Part shown: piece after piece, positions 54,177-62,217 of the stretch
Position numbering within the stretch: the stretch's first letter is position 1
How the letters are laid out: each line of letters opens with the position of its first letter
NCBI RefSeq assembly: GCF_013410115.1
Contig: NZ_JACCCV010000001.1
Location: 1,302,001-1,366,000, forward strand
Reading direction: 5' to 3'
Source: Tunturiibacter gelidiferens
GTDB taxonomy: Bacteria; Acidobacteriota; Terriglobia; Terriglobales; Acidobacteriaceae
DNA: 64,000 nt
Program-made: the position numbers and the translations under genes
The notes under the pieces: generated by a model
What the model saw: only the letters and a program-made list of their open reading frames with translations
Databases searched by the model: none
Told to the model about the DNA's origin: nothing

Positions 54177-54820
54177 AGAACCTCCGAAAAAAAGACAAAG
54201 AGTCTCTGTGATCGCTTTGAAGCGATTTTTTAGGTCGTTTTAGACAACAAGCCGACATCGCAGCGGAATGCTGCGGGTACGTCACTGTGTTCCAAGGGCC
54301 AAGCGGCTGCTAGAAGTGTGGCGAAAACGGCAAATTAAGAAAGAGTGAGCCAACCTTAAATGGCTTTCACGAATATTGCAAGAATTTTTTTGAGATATCA
54401 CACAAACGTGAAGTGAGCGCAGCTGATATGGCTGGAAAATCAGGCGCAGCGCCCCAGATTTGTAACTTTGAGAGTTCTGACAAAGTCTTATGGGCTGAAT
54501 GATGCCGGTAAGTTTTGCAGGCAGGGTATGAGTCGACAGAACTCTGCAGGGACGATTCGAACTTGCGTGACGTGCCGATTTTTTCGGGGGGGTCTTGCAC
54601 GTCCGTATGGTTGCGGGTTATCAGCCAAATATCGAGAGTCAGAACTTTAGATTGTTGCCTTCCGGAGTGACTTCGCGAAGCGGCTCCCACATAGGGAGTT
54701 GCAAAAATAAATTATGATTGTCATGTAAAAAGTGCCTCCGGGGAGTGAACTTGTTCCGAAGCGAGGCGTTGGACATGGCCAAGGCGATGACAGCCCGTTG
54801 CAGCGAAGAGAGGGAGTTGG
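54177..54820. other. Intergenic region between divergent TonB receptor and fabF
   Basis: About 640 bases without a supported gene; short frames on both strands lack start signals and family features. It is AT-richer than its flanks and should hold two divergent promoters, but no convincing -35/-10 pair or palindrome was picked out. Confidence 0.4.
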
Positions 54821-56092
54821 ATGACTTCGAAGACAGATATGAGAGAACAGTTTCGCGTTGTGGTGACCGGTGTTGGGCTGGTGAGTCCGGTAGGGGTTGG
54901 CACGGAGATGACCTGGGCCGCGCTGCAAAGGGGGGACTCCGGCATCGATAGAATCTCACTCTTTGATCCGGAGAGATTCAGCTGCCAGTTTGCTGGGGAG
55001 GTGAAGGGTTTTATTCCTGAGAACTTTGTCGATCGCAAGGATGTGAAGAAGATGGGGCGCTTCATTCAGTTTGCGATGGCTGCGGCGCAGTTTGCGATGG
55101 AGCAGTCGGGACTGGATATGTCTGCTGAGGACGCGGAGCGGGTGGGCGTGTACGTCGGCAGTGGGATCGGGGCGTTCGAGGTGATCGAGCGGGAACATGC
55201 GAAGCTGCAGAGCGGAGGGCCGGACAGAATATCGCCGTTCTTTATTACGGCAACGATTGCGAATCTGGCGGCGGGGCAGATCTCGATACGGTATGGGGCT
55301 ACTGGGCCGAATCTGACGTGCGCCACTGCTTGTACGACGGGAGCGCATGGAGTTGGCGAAGCATTTCGGATTATTCAGAGAGGCGATGCGGATGCGATGA
55401 TCTGCGGCGGGAGTGAAGCAGCTGTTACGCCGCTCTCGGTGGGCGGATTCGCTGCGATGCGGGCTTTGTCGACGCGGAATGACGATCCTGCGCGAGCTTC
55501 ACGGCCGTGGGATCGCGGGCGCGACGGATTTGTTGTGGGCGAGGGCGCGGGAGTTCTTGTGCTTGAAGAGCGAGAGCATGCGCTGCGGCGTGGCGCGCCG
55601 ATTTTGGCTGAGATCGTGGGTTACGCGGCGAACTCGGATGCGTTTCATACAAATGCTCCGCCTGAGGATGGGCGCGGAGTCCGTCGAGTGATGCAGTTGG
55701 CGCTCGCGGATGCCGGGCTTGAGCCGAGTGCGATTCAGTATTTGAATGCGCATGCTACCTCTACTCCGCTTGGAGACAGAGCGGAGGCGAGGGCGATTAG
55801 CGAGACGTTTGGCGATCACGCGTTGAGCCTTCTGGTGAGTTCGACGAAGTCGATGACGGGGCATCTGCTGGGTGGCGCGGGAAGTCTTGAGGCAGGCATT
55901 ACGGTATTGGCCTTGCGGGATCAGATTGCTCCTCCGACGACGAACATCGAAGATCTGGATGAGGTGGTTCAGTTTGGATTGGTGAAGGACAAAGCTGTCA
56001 GCGTGCCGATGGAGTATGCGATGTCGAACTCGTTCGGATTTGGAGGAACCAACGCTTCGCTGATATTCCGGGTACACCATCCTGATGTGTAA
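54821..56092 (+). CDS. fabF: Beta-ketoacyl-ACP synthase II
   Basis: 423-residue condensing enzyme of fatty-acid elongation. Catalytic triad: Cys171 in ATACTTGAHGVGEAF, His311 in NAHATSTPLGD, His348 with Lys343 in STKSMTGHLLGGAGS. Other FabF features are VVTGVGLVSPVG at the start, ERVGVYVGSGIGAFE and the closing NSFGFGGTNASLIF. GGGAG lies 4 bases before the ATG. The gene is convergent with a glycosyltransferase, with two bases between the stops. A second, more divergent ketosynthase lies 2.6 kb downstream on the other strand. Confidence 0.95.
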   Translation: MTSKTDMREQFRVVVTGVGLVSPVGVGTEMTWAALQRGDSGIDRISLFDPERFSCQFAGEVKGFIPENFVDRKDVKKMGRFIQFAMAAAQFAMEQSGLDMSAEDAERVGVYVGSGIGAFEVIEREHAKLQSGGPDRISPFFITATIANLAAGQISIRYGATGPNLTCATACTTGAHGVGEAFRIIQRGDADAMICGGSEAAVTPLSVGGFAAMRALSTRNDDPARASRPWDRGRDGFVVGEGAGVLVLEEREHALRRGAPILAEIVGYAANSDAFHTNAPPEDGRGVRRVMQLALADAGLEPSAIQYLNAHATSTPLGDRAEARAISETFGDHALSLLVSSTKSMTGHLLGGAGSLEAGITVLALRDQIAPPTTNIEDLDEVVQFGLVKDKAVSVPMEYAMSNSFGFGGTNASLIFRVHHPDV

Positions 56093-56094
56093 AG

Positions 56095-56913
56095 CTATGC
56101 TCCGCCGCTGCGAAGTTCTTTAGTCTTGAGAACGATGAGGTACTCATAGAAGGCCTGCAGGGTGGCGTAGGTGAGGCCGGCCGCGCCGTCGAGTATTGCA
56201 CCGCGGAAGAAGACCATGTAAAGCCACTTGATGAGAGGGCGGCCTGGAAGGCGGTAGAAGATGGCCTTCTGGTGGAGGCGGCGGGTGTGGAAGTCCGGGT
56301 CGCGGAGGGCTGTGATGAAGGAGGGATTCTGCAGGCCCTGGTTGCGGACGATGAGCTCGGCCTCCATGGTGGAGTAGAGGTTGTGCTTCTCGACCCAGCG
56401 GGCGATGCCCTTGGAGAAGGGGTAGTGATCGAGTGGATAGCTGAGTTCGGCTACGGGGCCGTCGATCTCAAGGACTTCGTTGATCGCGCGGGTGTAGCGG
56501 GCGCGCTCGGGGCGTACGAGACGGATGTAGAACGGAGAGATCTGCGCGTGTTTGAGCCAGGTGTCGAAGAGGAAGTCGCGGCGGCGTACGCGGAAGGCGG
56601 CGGTCTGGTCGGGGGCGGCGAGTGCGAGCTGCTGCATCTCGCGGGAGAGCTCGGGGGTGGGTCGCTCATCGGCGTCGAGGATGAAGACCCACTGGTGTTT
56701 GAAGGGCAGGGTGGTGAGGGCGGCGTTGCGGTGGGTGGCGTAGTCGTCGAAGGGGCGGGTGTGGATGTGGGTGCCGGCAGCTTTGGCGATCTCGACGGTG
56801 TTGTCTGTGGAGTGGGAGTCGAAGACGTGAATGTCGTCGGACCAGGAGACGGAGGAGAGACAGGCGGGGAGGTCGCGCTGCTCGTTGCGGGTGAGGATGA
56901 GAACGGAGATCAT
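56095..56913 (-). CDS. Family 2 glycosyltransferase
   Basis: 272-residue GT-A fold enzyme of the WaaE/KdtX-like branch, normally adding a sugar to lipopolysaccharide core or a related surface glycan. Start motif ISVLILTRNEQRDLPACLSS, VFDSHSTDNTVEIAKAAGTH, then the D-x-D metal site Asp80/Asp82 in VFILDADERPTPEL. The branch signature FIRLVRPERARY-like (FYIRLVRPERARYTRAINEV) and HYPFSKGIARWVEKHNLYST follow, and the C-terminus has a hydrophobic stretch. No strong ribosome binding site is visible. It stands alone and convergent with fabF. Confidence 0.9.
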   Translation of the reverse strand: MISVLILTRNEQRDLPACLSSVSWSDDIHVFDSHSTDNTVEIAKAAGTHIHTRPFDDYATHRNAALTTLPFKHQWVFILDADERPTPELSREMQQLALAAPDQTAAFRVRRRDFLFDTWLKHAQISPFYIRLVRPERARYTRAINEVLEIDGPVAELSYPLDHYPFSKGIARWVEKHNLYSTMEAELIVRNQGLQNPSFITALRDPDFHTRRLHQKAIFYRLPGRPLIKWLYMVFFRGAILDGAAGLTYATLQAFYEYLIVLKTKELRSGGA

Positions 56914-57136
56914 CTATCGGGTATGGTATCGCGATGATCTCCGGTTGAGGTTAGAAGCGATAACGAGTAAGGCACTGCGGGTGACGGGTGAGGCCTCGCT
57001 GAGAGATACGGGGGGCTAGAGGTAGTTGGCAATGCGCCAGTCTAGATCGTTTAGTGGTGGTATCCATGCCTCCTGCCAGCGGTCGGGCATCGTTACGGAT
57101 AGCTGGTATGATCGGCGGCGGTGGGAGTAAAGAACC

Positions 57137-58684
57137 ATGCCAAATTTACCTTGTGAAGAAGGTGCGATTCGCAGCGTGGCCTCTGCGCCCGAGAAGACGC
57201 GGGGCGGGGTGTGGGTGCTCGCAGCTACGATTCTTGGATCGAGCATGGTGTTCATTGATGGGACGGTGGTGAATGTTGCGTTGCCGGCGTTGCAGACCTC
57301 TCTAAATGCAACTGTGACTGATGTGCAGTGGGTGGTTGAGGCTTACGCGTTGTTTTTGTCGGCGCTTCTGTTGGTGGGGGGGTCGCTCGGCGATCTTTAT
57401 GGGCGGCGGAAGATATTTTTGGTTGGGGTCGTGTTGTTTGCAGGGGCCTCGGCCTGGTGCGGGTTTGCTTCCGATGTTCGTGCGCTGATTGTCGCGCGGG
57501 GTCTGCAGGGGGTGGGTGGGGCTTTGCTGGTGCCGGGTAGCCTCGCGTTGATCAGCTCATCGTTCTGCGCGGAGGAGAGAGGGAGGGCGATTGGGACCTG
57601 GTCGGGCTTTACTGCGATCACCACGGCGGTGGGCCCTGTGTTGGGCGGTTGGTTGATTGAGCATCTCTCTTGGCGTTGGGTGTTCTTTATCAACTTGCCG
57701 CTGGCGGTGCTGGTGGTGTTGATTTCGTTGGCGAGGGTGCCGGAGAGCCGCGATGAGGAGATGGTTCAGAGGTTGGATGGGTGGGGGGCGGCGCTGGCTA
57801 CTGTGGGATTGTGCGGGATTACGTTTGCCTTGATTGAGGCTGATGGCGGCGGGAGGCGAGCGTTGGTTGCTGGTGTGGTCGGCGTGGCGGCTCTTGCGAC
57901 TTTCTTTGTGGTGGAGTCGCGGTCTGAGGCTCCGATGTTGCCGCTGGGTTTGTTTCGATCGCGGACCTTTAGTGGGGCGAATTTGATGACGTTGTTCCTG
58001 TATGCGGCGCTGAGCGGGGTGTTGTTCTTTTTGCCGCTGGATCTGATCCAGGTGCAGCACTATTCGGCGACGCAGGCCGGTGGGGCTTTGCTTCCGCTGA
58101 TTCTGCTGATCTTTGTGTTGTCGCGGTGGTCGGGTGGGCTGATTGTGAAGTATGGAGCGAGGCTGCCGCTCATTGTTGGGCCTTTGATTGCCGGTGTGGG
58201 ATTTGGATTATTTCGGCGGGGCGGGGTGGGTGGGTCTTATTGGTCGACTGTGTTTCCGGCGGTGATTGTGCTTGGGCTGGGGCTGGCGGTTAGCGTGGCT
58301 CCGTTGACGACTACGGTGATGAGTTCGATCGATCAGAGCCGCGCGGGTGTGGCTTCGGGGATCAATAATGCGGTGTCGCGCGTGGCGGGGTTGCTGGCGG
58401 TTGCGTTGATGGGTCTGGTGTTTTCGATGAACTTCAACGGGAGGCTGGGGAGGGGGCTGGATGGGCTTGGTCTGCCTGTGGCGGAGCGGCAGAGTGTCGA
58501 GGCCCAGAGGGCGAAGCTGGCTGCTGCGAGGAGCGATAATGTGCGGGTGCAGCGGTTGATCGGGGAGTCGTTTGTCAGTGCTTATGGGGTGGTGTTGTGG
58601 ATTGCAGTGGGGCTCTCGGTAGCGAGTGCTTTGAGTGCGGCGTTGCTGATTGAAGGCAGGCCGACGCCGGCGCGCGTTGAGTGA
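57137..58684 (+). CDS. MFS transporter, DHA2 (EmrB/QacA) family
   Basis: 515-residue drug/H+ antiporter with about 14 membrane helices. It starts VLAATILGSSMVFIDGTVVN, VALPALQTSLNATVTDVQWV, carries motif A as GGSLGDLYGRRKIFLVGVVLF and motif C as GPVLGGWLIEHLSWRWVFFIN, where proline and glycine residues mark antiporters. The late helices include GVASGINNAVSRVAGLLAVA. GGGAG lies 9 bases before the ATG. Likely exports hydrophobic toxins or metabolites. It lacks a neighbouring membrane-fusion gene, so it may work alone. Convergent with the second ketosynthase, 14 bases between stops. Confidence 0.92.
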   Translation: MPNLPCEEGAIRSVASAPEKTRGGVWVLAATILGSSMVFIDGTVVNVALPALQTSLNATVTDVQWVVEAYALFLSALLLVGGSLGDLYGRRKIFLVGVVLFAGASAWCGFASDVRALIVARGLQGVGGALLVPGSLALISSSFCAEERGRAIGTWSGFTAITTAVGPVLGGWLIEHLSWRWVFFINLPLAVLVVLISLARVPESRDEEMVQRLDGWGAALATVGLCGITFALIEADGGGRRALVAGVVGVAALATFFVVESRSEAPMLPLGLFRSRTFSGANLMTLFLYAALSGVLFFLPLDLIQVQHYSATQAGGALLPLILLIFVLSRWSGGLIVKYGARLPLIVGPLIAGVGFGLFRRGGVGGSYWSTVFPAVIVLGLGLAVSVAPLTTTVMSSIDQSRAGVASGINNAVSRVAGLLAVALMGLVFSMNFNGRLGRGLDGLGLPVAERQSVEAQRAKLAAARSDNVRVQRLIGESFVSAYGVVLWIAVGLSVASALSAALLIEGRPTPARVE

Positions 58685-58698
58685 GTTTTTCAGTCGAA

Positions 58699-59934
58699 TT
58701 ATTCGATAGGACGGAAGGCGAGTACCGCGTTCAGGCCTCCGAAGGCCAGGGAGTTGGACAGGGCTAGCTTTGGAGAGGCTTTGCGGGGTGCGCCGAGGAT
58801 GATGTCGAGGTTGATGGCCGGGTCGACCTGCGTGATGCCCGTGTTGGCGGGGAGGAGACTTTCCTTGAGGGCGAGGATGGTTGCGAGGGCTTCGAGGGCT
58901 CCGCTGGCTCCGATGGAGTGGCCGTGCAGGGATTTGGTGGAGCTGACGGGAATTTTTGACGCGAGCGGTCCGAAGACTTGGTGGATGGCGGCGGCTTCGG
59001 TGGTGTCGTTGACCAGGGTGCCGGTGCCGTGGGCGCTGAGGTAGCCGACCTCTTCGGGTGAGGCGTCGGCGTCTTTGAGGGCGATACGCATGGCGGCGGC
59101 GGCGCCGTCTGGGTGGGGCTGGGTGACGTGGCTGGCATCGGCGGAGCTGCCGGTGCCTACGATCTCGGCGTAGATGGTCGCGTTGCGGGCCAGGGCGGAC
59201 TCGAGGGTTTCGAGAGTGAACATGGCGGCGCCTTCGCCAAGGGTCATGCCGTCGCGGTCGGCGGAGAAGGGGCGGCACTGGGTGGGGGAGACGACGCGCA
59301 TGCTGTCCCATGCCCGAAGGAAGCCGAAGGTGAGGGGGGCCTCATGGCCGCCGGTGATGGCGGCGTCGATCATGCCGCTGCGGATCATCTGGAAGGCGAG
59401 GCCGATGGCGTGAGCGCCGGAGGAGCAGGCGGTGGAGATGTTGAGGGCGGGGCCGGTGATCTTGAGGTCGATGGAGATGTTGCTGGCTCCGGCGGAGGCC
59501 ATGGTGCGGACGACGGTGAGGGGATGGACGCGGGCGTCACGGGTGTAGAGCTTGGCGGTCTCGGTCTCTTCGGCCTGTCGGCCACCGCAGGCGCAGCCTA
59601 CGATGATGGCGATCTTGTCTGGTGTGTAGTGGTTGGTTAGCTGGGACTCTGCGGCGGCCTGGCGGGCGGCTACGACGGCGAAGTGTACGGTGCGGTCGGT
59701 GGCAGTGAGGATGCCGGAGTCGAGGTGCTGGCTGGCGTCGAAGTCTTTGACGGCAGCGGTCTGGGTGAAGCGGAGCCCCTGGGTCTTGTCGTGCGCTTCG
59801 CGGGCGGGTGCTTCCGGGTAGGGTGGGAAGGGGGCGATGCCGGTGGTGCCGGCGAAGAGGGAGGTGCGGAAGTCCGCGACGGTGTTGCCGATGGGGGTGA
59901 TGCATCCGAGGCCGGTGACTACGACACGATTCAC
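58699..59934 (-). CDS. Beta-ketoacyl-ACP synthase (FabF-like, divergent)
   Basis: 411-residue ketosynthase. Active-site Cys170 in ISTACSSGAHAIGLA, His302 in SAHGTGTLVND, and Lys334/His339 in STKSLHGHSIGASG, so the Cys-His-His triad is intact. TACSSG and the HGTGT form are closer to secondary-metabolite or specialised fatty-acid ketosynthases than to the housekeeping FabF at 54.8 kb. The start ATG gives MNRVVVTGLGCITPIGN. It might serve unusual membrane lipids or a small biosynthetic unit; an acyl carrier protein gene lies at the right edge of the window on the same strand. Its exact role is inference. Confidence 0.9.
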   Translation of the reverse strand: MNRVVVTGLGCITPIGNTVADFRTSLFAGTTGIAPFPPYPEAPAREAHDKTQGLRFTQTAAVKDFDASQHLDSGILTATDRTVHFAVVAARQAAAESQLTNHYTPDKIAIIVGCACGGRQAEETETAKLYTRDARVHPLTVVRTMASAGASNISIDLKITGPALNISTACSSGAHAIGLAFQMIRSGMIDAAITGGHEAPLTFGFLRAWDSMRVVSPTQCRPFSADRDGMTLGEGAAMFTLETLESALARNATIYAEIVGTGSSADASHVTQPHPDGAAAAMRIALKDADASPEEVGYLSAHGTGTLVNDTTEAAAIHQVFGPLASKIPVSSTKSLHGHSIGASGALEALATILALKESLLPANTGITQVDPAINLDIILGAPRKASPKLALSNSLAFGGLNAVLAFRPIE

Positions 59935-60060
59935 TTCTTCTCCTGGTGGTGCTCTTGGTGATTGTAGATTCTTTGAGGAATCGGCCTACCCTCCCCCTCC
60001 CCCCGGGGGTATTTTGCGGCTAAAATACTTGTTTTGAGCAGTTTGCGGGTGGTGCCTGTC

Positions 60061-60117
60061 TGTAAAATATTGCATTGAAAGGGTTTACTTGCAAAATATT
60101 ACATCCAAAGGAGTTAC
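60061..60117. repeat. Two tandem copies of a 29-base repeat
   Basis: Copies begin TGTAAAATATTGCAT (60061) and TGCAAAATATTACAT (60090) and end GGGTTTAC and GGAGTTAC. They match at 22 of 28 positions with a 29-base period. Confidence 0.7.
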
Positions 60118-60132
60118 GGGCGATCATAAAAT

Positions 60133-60162
60133 AAAAAGCCCCTGTGGTTTCAGGGGCTTTCC
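60133..60162 (-). terminator. Rho-independent terminator
   Basis: AAAGCCCCTG-TGGTTT-CAGGGGCTTT with flanking A and T runs. It lies about 175 bases after the VOC gene stop on the minus strand and upstream of the second ketosynthase. Confidence 0.85.
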
Positions 60163-60337
60163 TGTTCTGTTTCTATTATAGCGGTCGGGACCGAACTCAT
60201 ACGCCACGCTTTTGTGCTGGATTGACGCGGGGTTTGATGATTTCGGGGGTTGACAGGATTTTACGGACAGGAGGGCCTGCTGGTGACTGTAATCGCTAGC
60301 TGTTCCCATCTTTGCGCTTGATGGCGTCGTAGTCGTT

Positions 60338-61018
60338 TTATTGCGGCGGCTCTTCGCCGGATTGCTCGCGCACCATGTACTCGGCGTACCAGTCCGGCCA
60401 GTTCTCGTCGCGCAGGCCGCCGGTGCGCTTTTCATGCTCGCCGTGGGCCGCCCCCGCCCGCCGAAGCGCGCTCGCCAGATCGTTCGCCGACGCGTAGGTC
60501 GTGTCGCCGGTCACACGCCCGGGAAGCCGCGTCGTGATCTCCTGGAGTAGCCAGCCGTTGCCGTCGGGATCACGGAAGGAGGCGAACGAGCGGTAGCTGC
60601 GATGCTCGGGATCCGGACCGCTGACCCTGCGCCGCCCAAAGAGGTAGGGATCGTCCGGGCCAGCGTACACGCCGCCTGCGTCGTGGAAGACATCGCTGAT
60701 CTCTGCGCCGCGACGGAGCATCTCGCTGCGGGCGGTCGCGATGTCGGAGACGATCAGGTACAGGCCCTGGGCGGAGCCGGGTTCTGCCGCAGTGACGTTC
60801 TTGCCGAAGATGACCGAGCACCCGGAGCCGGGCGGCGTGAACTGGATGACGCGGAAGTCGGTACCGTTGTCGTAGTCGGCGTCGAGGCGCCAACCGAGCC
60901 TCGCGTAGAACTCTTTCGCGCGGTCTACATCGGAGATGGGGATGACGATTATCTCGAGCTTTGTGTCGACTCTGGCGACGCTGGCCGCGTCGTTACTACG
61001 AATTTCGTTCGTGCTCAT
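60338..61018 (-). CDS. VOC family (glyoxalase-like) protein
   Basis: 226-residue protein with the VOC fold in residues about 20-170: IVIPISDVDRAKEFYARLGWR, GSGCSVIFGKNV, LYLIVSDIATARSEMLRRGAE and SFRDPDGNGWLLQEITTRLPG. The C-terminal extension (about 175-226; YASANDLASALRRAGAAHGE, NWPDWYAEYMVREQ) is a pattern often seen in actinobacterial and proteobacterial homologues. AGGAGGG lies 4 bases before the ATG. Base composition is higher in G+C than in its flanks, and a terminator sits downstream, so it may have arrived by transfer. Substrate unknown. Confidence 0.88.
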   Translation of the reverse strand: MSTNEIRSNDAASVARVDTKLEIIVIPISDVDRAKEFYARLGWRLDADYDNGTDFRVIQFTPPGSGCSVIFGKNVTAAEPGSAQGLYLIVSDIATARSEMLRRGAEISDVFHDAGGVYAGPDDPYLFGRRRVSGPDPEHRSYRSFASFRDPDGNGWLLQEITTRLPGRVTGDTTYASANDLASALRRAGAAHGEHEKRTGGLRDENWPDWYAEYMVREQSGEEPPQ

Positions 61019-61192
61019 GACTCCCTCCTGAGATGCGCGGGATGAAATGGTATTACGACATTTAATTGTTGATCAAGCGGTGCTTGTGAATCTGAGTGGG
61101 TTGCGGATTGAATTTAATCTCCGGGGGCGATTCAATTAGACTTGCGCGATTGTGCCGGGGATTCCGGGATTAGGTGCGTTGCTGGAGGGTGG

Positions 61193-61212
61193 CCGGCAAT
61201 GCGGAAGGTGAG
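61193..61212 (+). repeat. Recurring motif copy F (CCGGCAATGCGGAAGGTGAG)
   Basis: Partial match to copy A, in the gap between the VOC and methyltransferase genes. The first thirteen bases differ from copy A at one position. Confidence 0.3.
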
Positions 61213-61286
61213 CGGCATTGTCCATCGCGGTTGTACCCTGAGTCAGCAGGAGACGTTTTATCGCTTAGGAATGGAGCTTCCAACCG

Positions 61287-62180
61287 TTGATCGATCCGCT
61301 TGAGCGTCTTGTGTGGCAGTTAGAAGACGAGCCGTCGCTGCTCGAGCCGGATCGGCTTCGGGAACGTCTGGCGGCGCTGGATCGGCTTGATGCTTATCTT
61401 CCGGATATCCCTGGAGCGGTGCCTGGGGCTGAGTCGAATGACGGCGGACTCTATCGCCGAGCGAGAGCAGTTTGCGGCAGGCTGGAAGCTGTGAATTGTG
61501 AGCTGTACGAAGGCATTCGATGTGAGATTCAGCGTGGGGAGCGGCCTGAGACTTTGCTTCGGTGGATCGATTCTTCATCGGTGATGGATGAAGCGGCTGG
61601 GCCGATTAATGGGCCTGTCAGCGGCATGGGCTATGACTATCTGGATGAGCTGGTGAGTGGTGTGTTTCAGTTTGAAGAGCCTGGCGGTGGCGATGTTCGA
61701 CGCGAGGTTGAGATGGTGTTTTATCAGCCGACGCCTGCGCGCCATATTTTCAGACTTATGGGATTGACTGCGCTCGATGAGGCCGATGTTCTTGTCGATC
61801 TTGGCTCAGGATTGGGCCATGTTCCGTTGCTGGTCTCGGCCTGCACCGGTGCCGGCGGCATAGGGATTGAGCTAGAGGCGAGCTACGTCGGATGTGCCCG
61901 GGAGTGTGCACAGAGGCTGAATCTGAATAAGGTTAGGTTTCTTGAGGAGGATGCGCGAGTGGCGGATCTGTCCATTGGCACGGTGTTCTATCTTTACAGT
62001 CCTTTTGTAGGGACCATCCTGAGCGATGTGCTCGACCGTCTGAGGCGTGAGGCGGCTACTCGTCGAATCCGAATCTGCACGTATGGCCCTTGTTCGTCTG
62101 TCGTCGCTGACGAGCCGTGGCTTGAGGCAGCTGCCAAGCCAGAGACAGGTAGGATCGCACTCTTCCGTTCTCGCGATTGA
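61287..62180 (+). CDS. Class I SAM-dependent methyltransferase-like protein
   Basis: 297-residue soluble protein. The SAM-binding motif DVLVDLGSGLGHVPLLVSACT lies at about 170-190, followed by GIGIELEASYVGCARECAQRL and VRFLEEDARVADLSIGTVFY, the usual order of a Rossmann methyltransferase. The N-terminal 150 residues (LDRLDAYLPDIPGAVPG, GMGYDYLDELVSGVFQFEEPG, QPTPARHIFRLMGL) form an unassigned helical domain. The start is TTG at 61287; a nearby ATG is out of frame. Histone-lysine-methyltransferase-like (DOT1-type) proteins have similar motif spacing, but I cannot name the substrate. Convergent with the phosphatase gene. Confidence 0.82.
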   Translation: MIDPLERLVWQLEDEPSLLEPDRLRERLAALDRLDAYLPDIPGAVPGAESNDGGLYRRARAVCGRLEAVNCELYEGIRCEIQRGERPETLLRWIDSSSVMDEAAGPINGPVSGMGYDYLDELVSGVFQFEEPGGGDVRREVEMVFYQPTPARHIFRLMGLTALDEADVLVDLGSGLGHVPLLVSACTGAGGIGIELEASYVGCARECAQRLNLNKVRFLEEDARVADLSIGTVFYLYSPFVGTILSDVLDRLRREAATRRIRICTYGPCSSVVADEPWLEAAAKPETGRIALFRSRD

Positions 62181-62217
62181 GTGTTTGAGTCTGGATGTTG
62201 GTCAGGGCTTATTGGCT

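Larger units (their letters stand above)
59935..60337. other. Gap with C-rich tract, tandem repeat and terminator
   Basis: About 400 bases without a gene. It contains a C-rich tract near 59990-60008, the two-copy 29-base repeat at 60061-60117 and the terminator at 60133-60162. The remainder near 60170-60330 shows nothing. Confidence 0.5.

Noticed and set aside
54460-54650. Short plus-strand frame between TonB receptor and fabF
   Set aside because: No ribosome binding site, no family pattern and odd composition.
58208-59311. 367-codon minus-strand Arg/Pro/His-rich frame
   Set aside because: Overlaps both the exporter and the ketosynthase and has no protein-like features.
59985-60010. C-rich tract as a possible regulatory element
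   Set aside because: Simple low-complexity run with no pairing partner or conserved neighbour.
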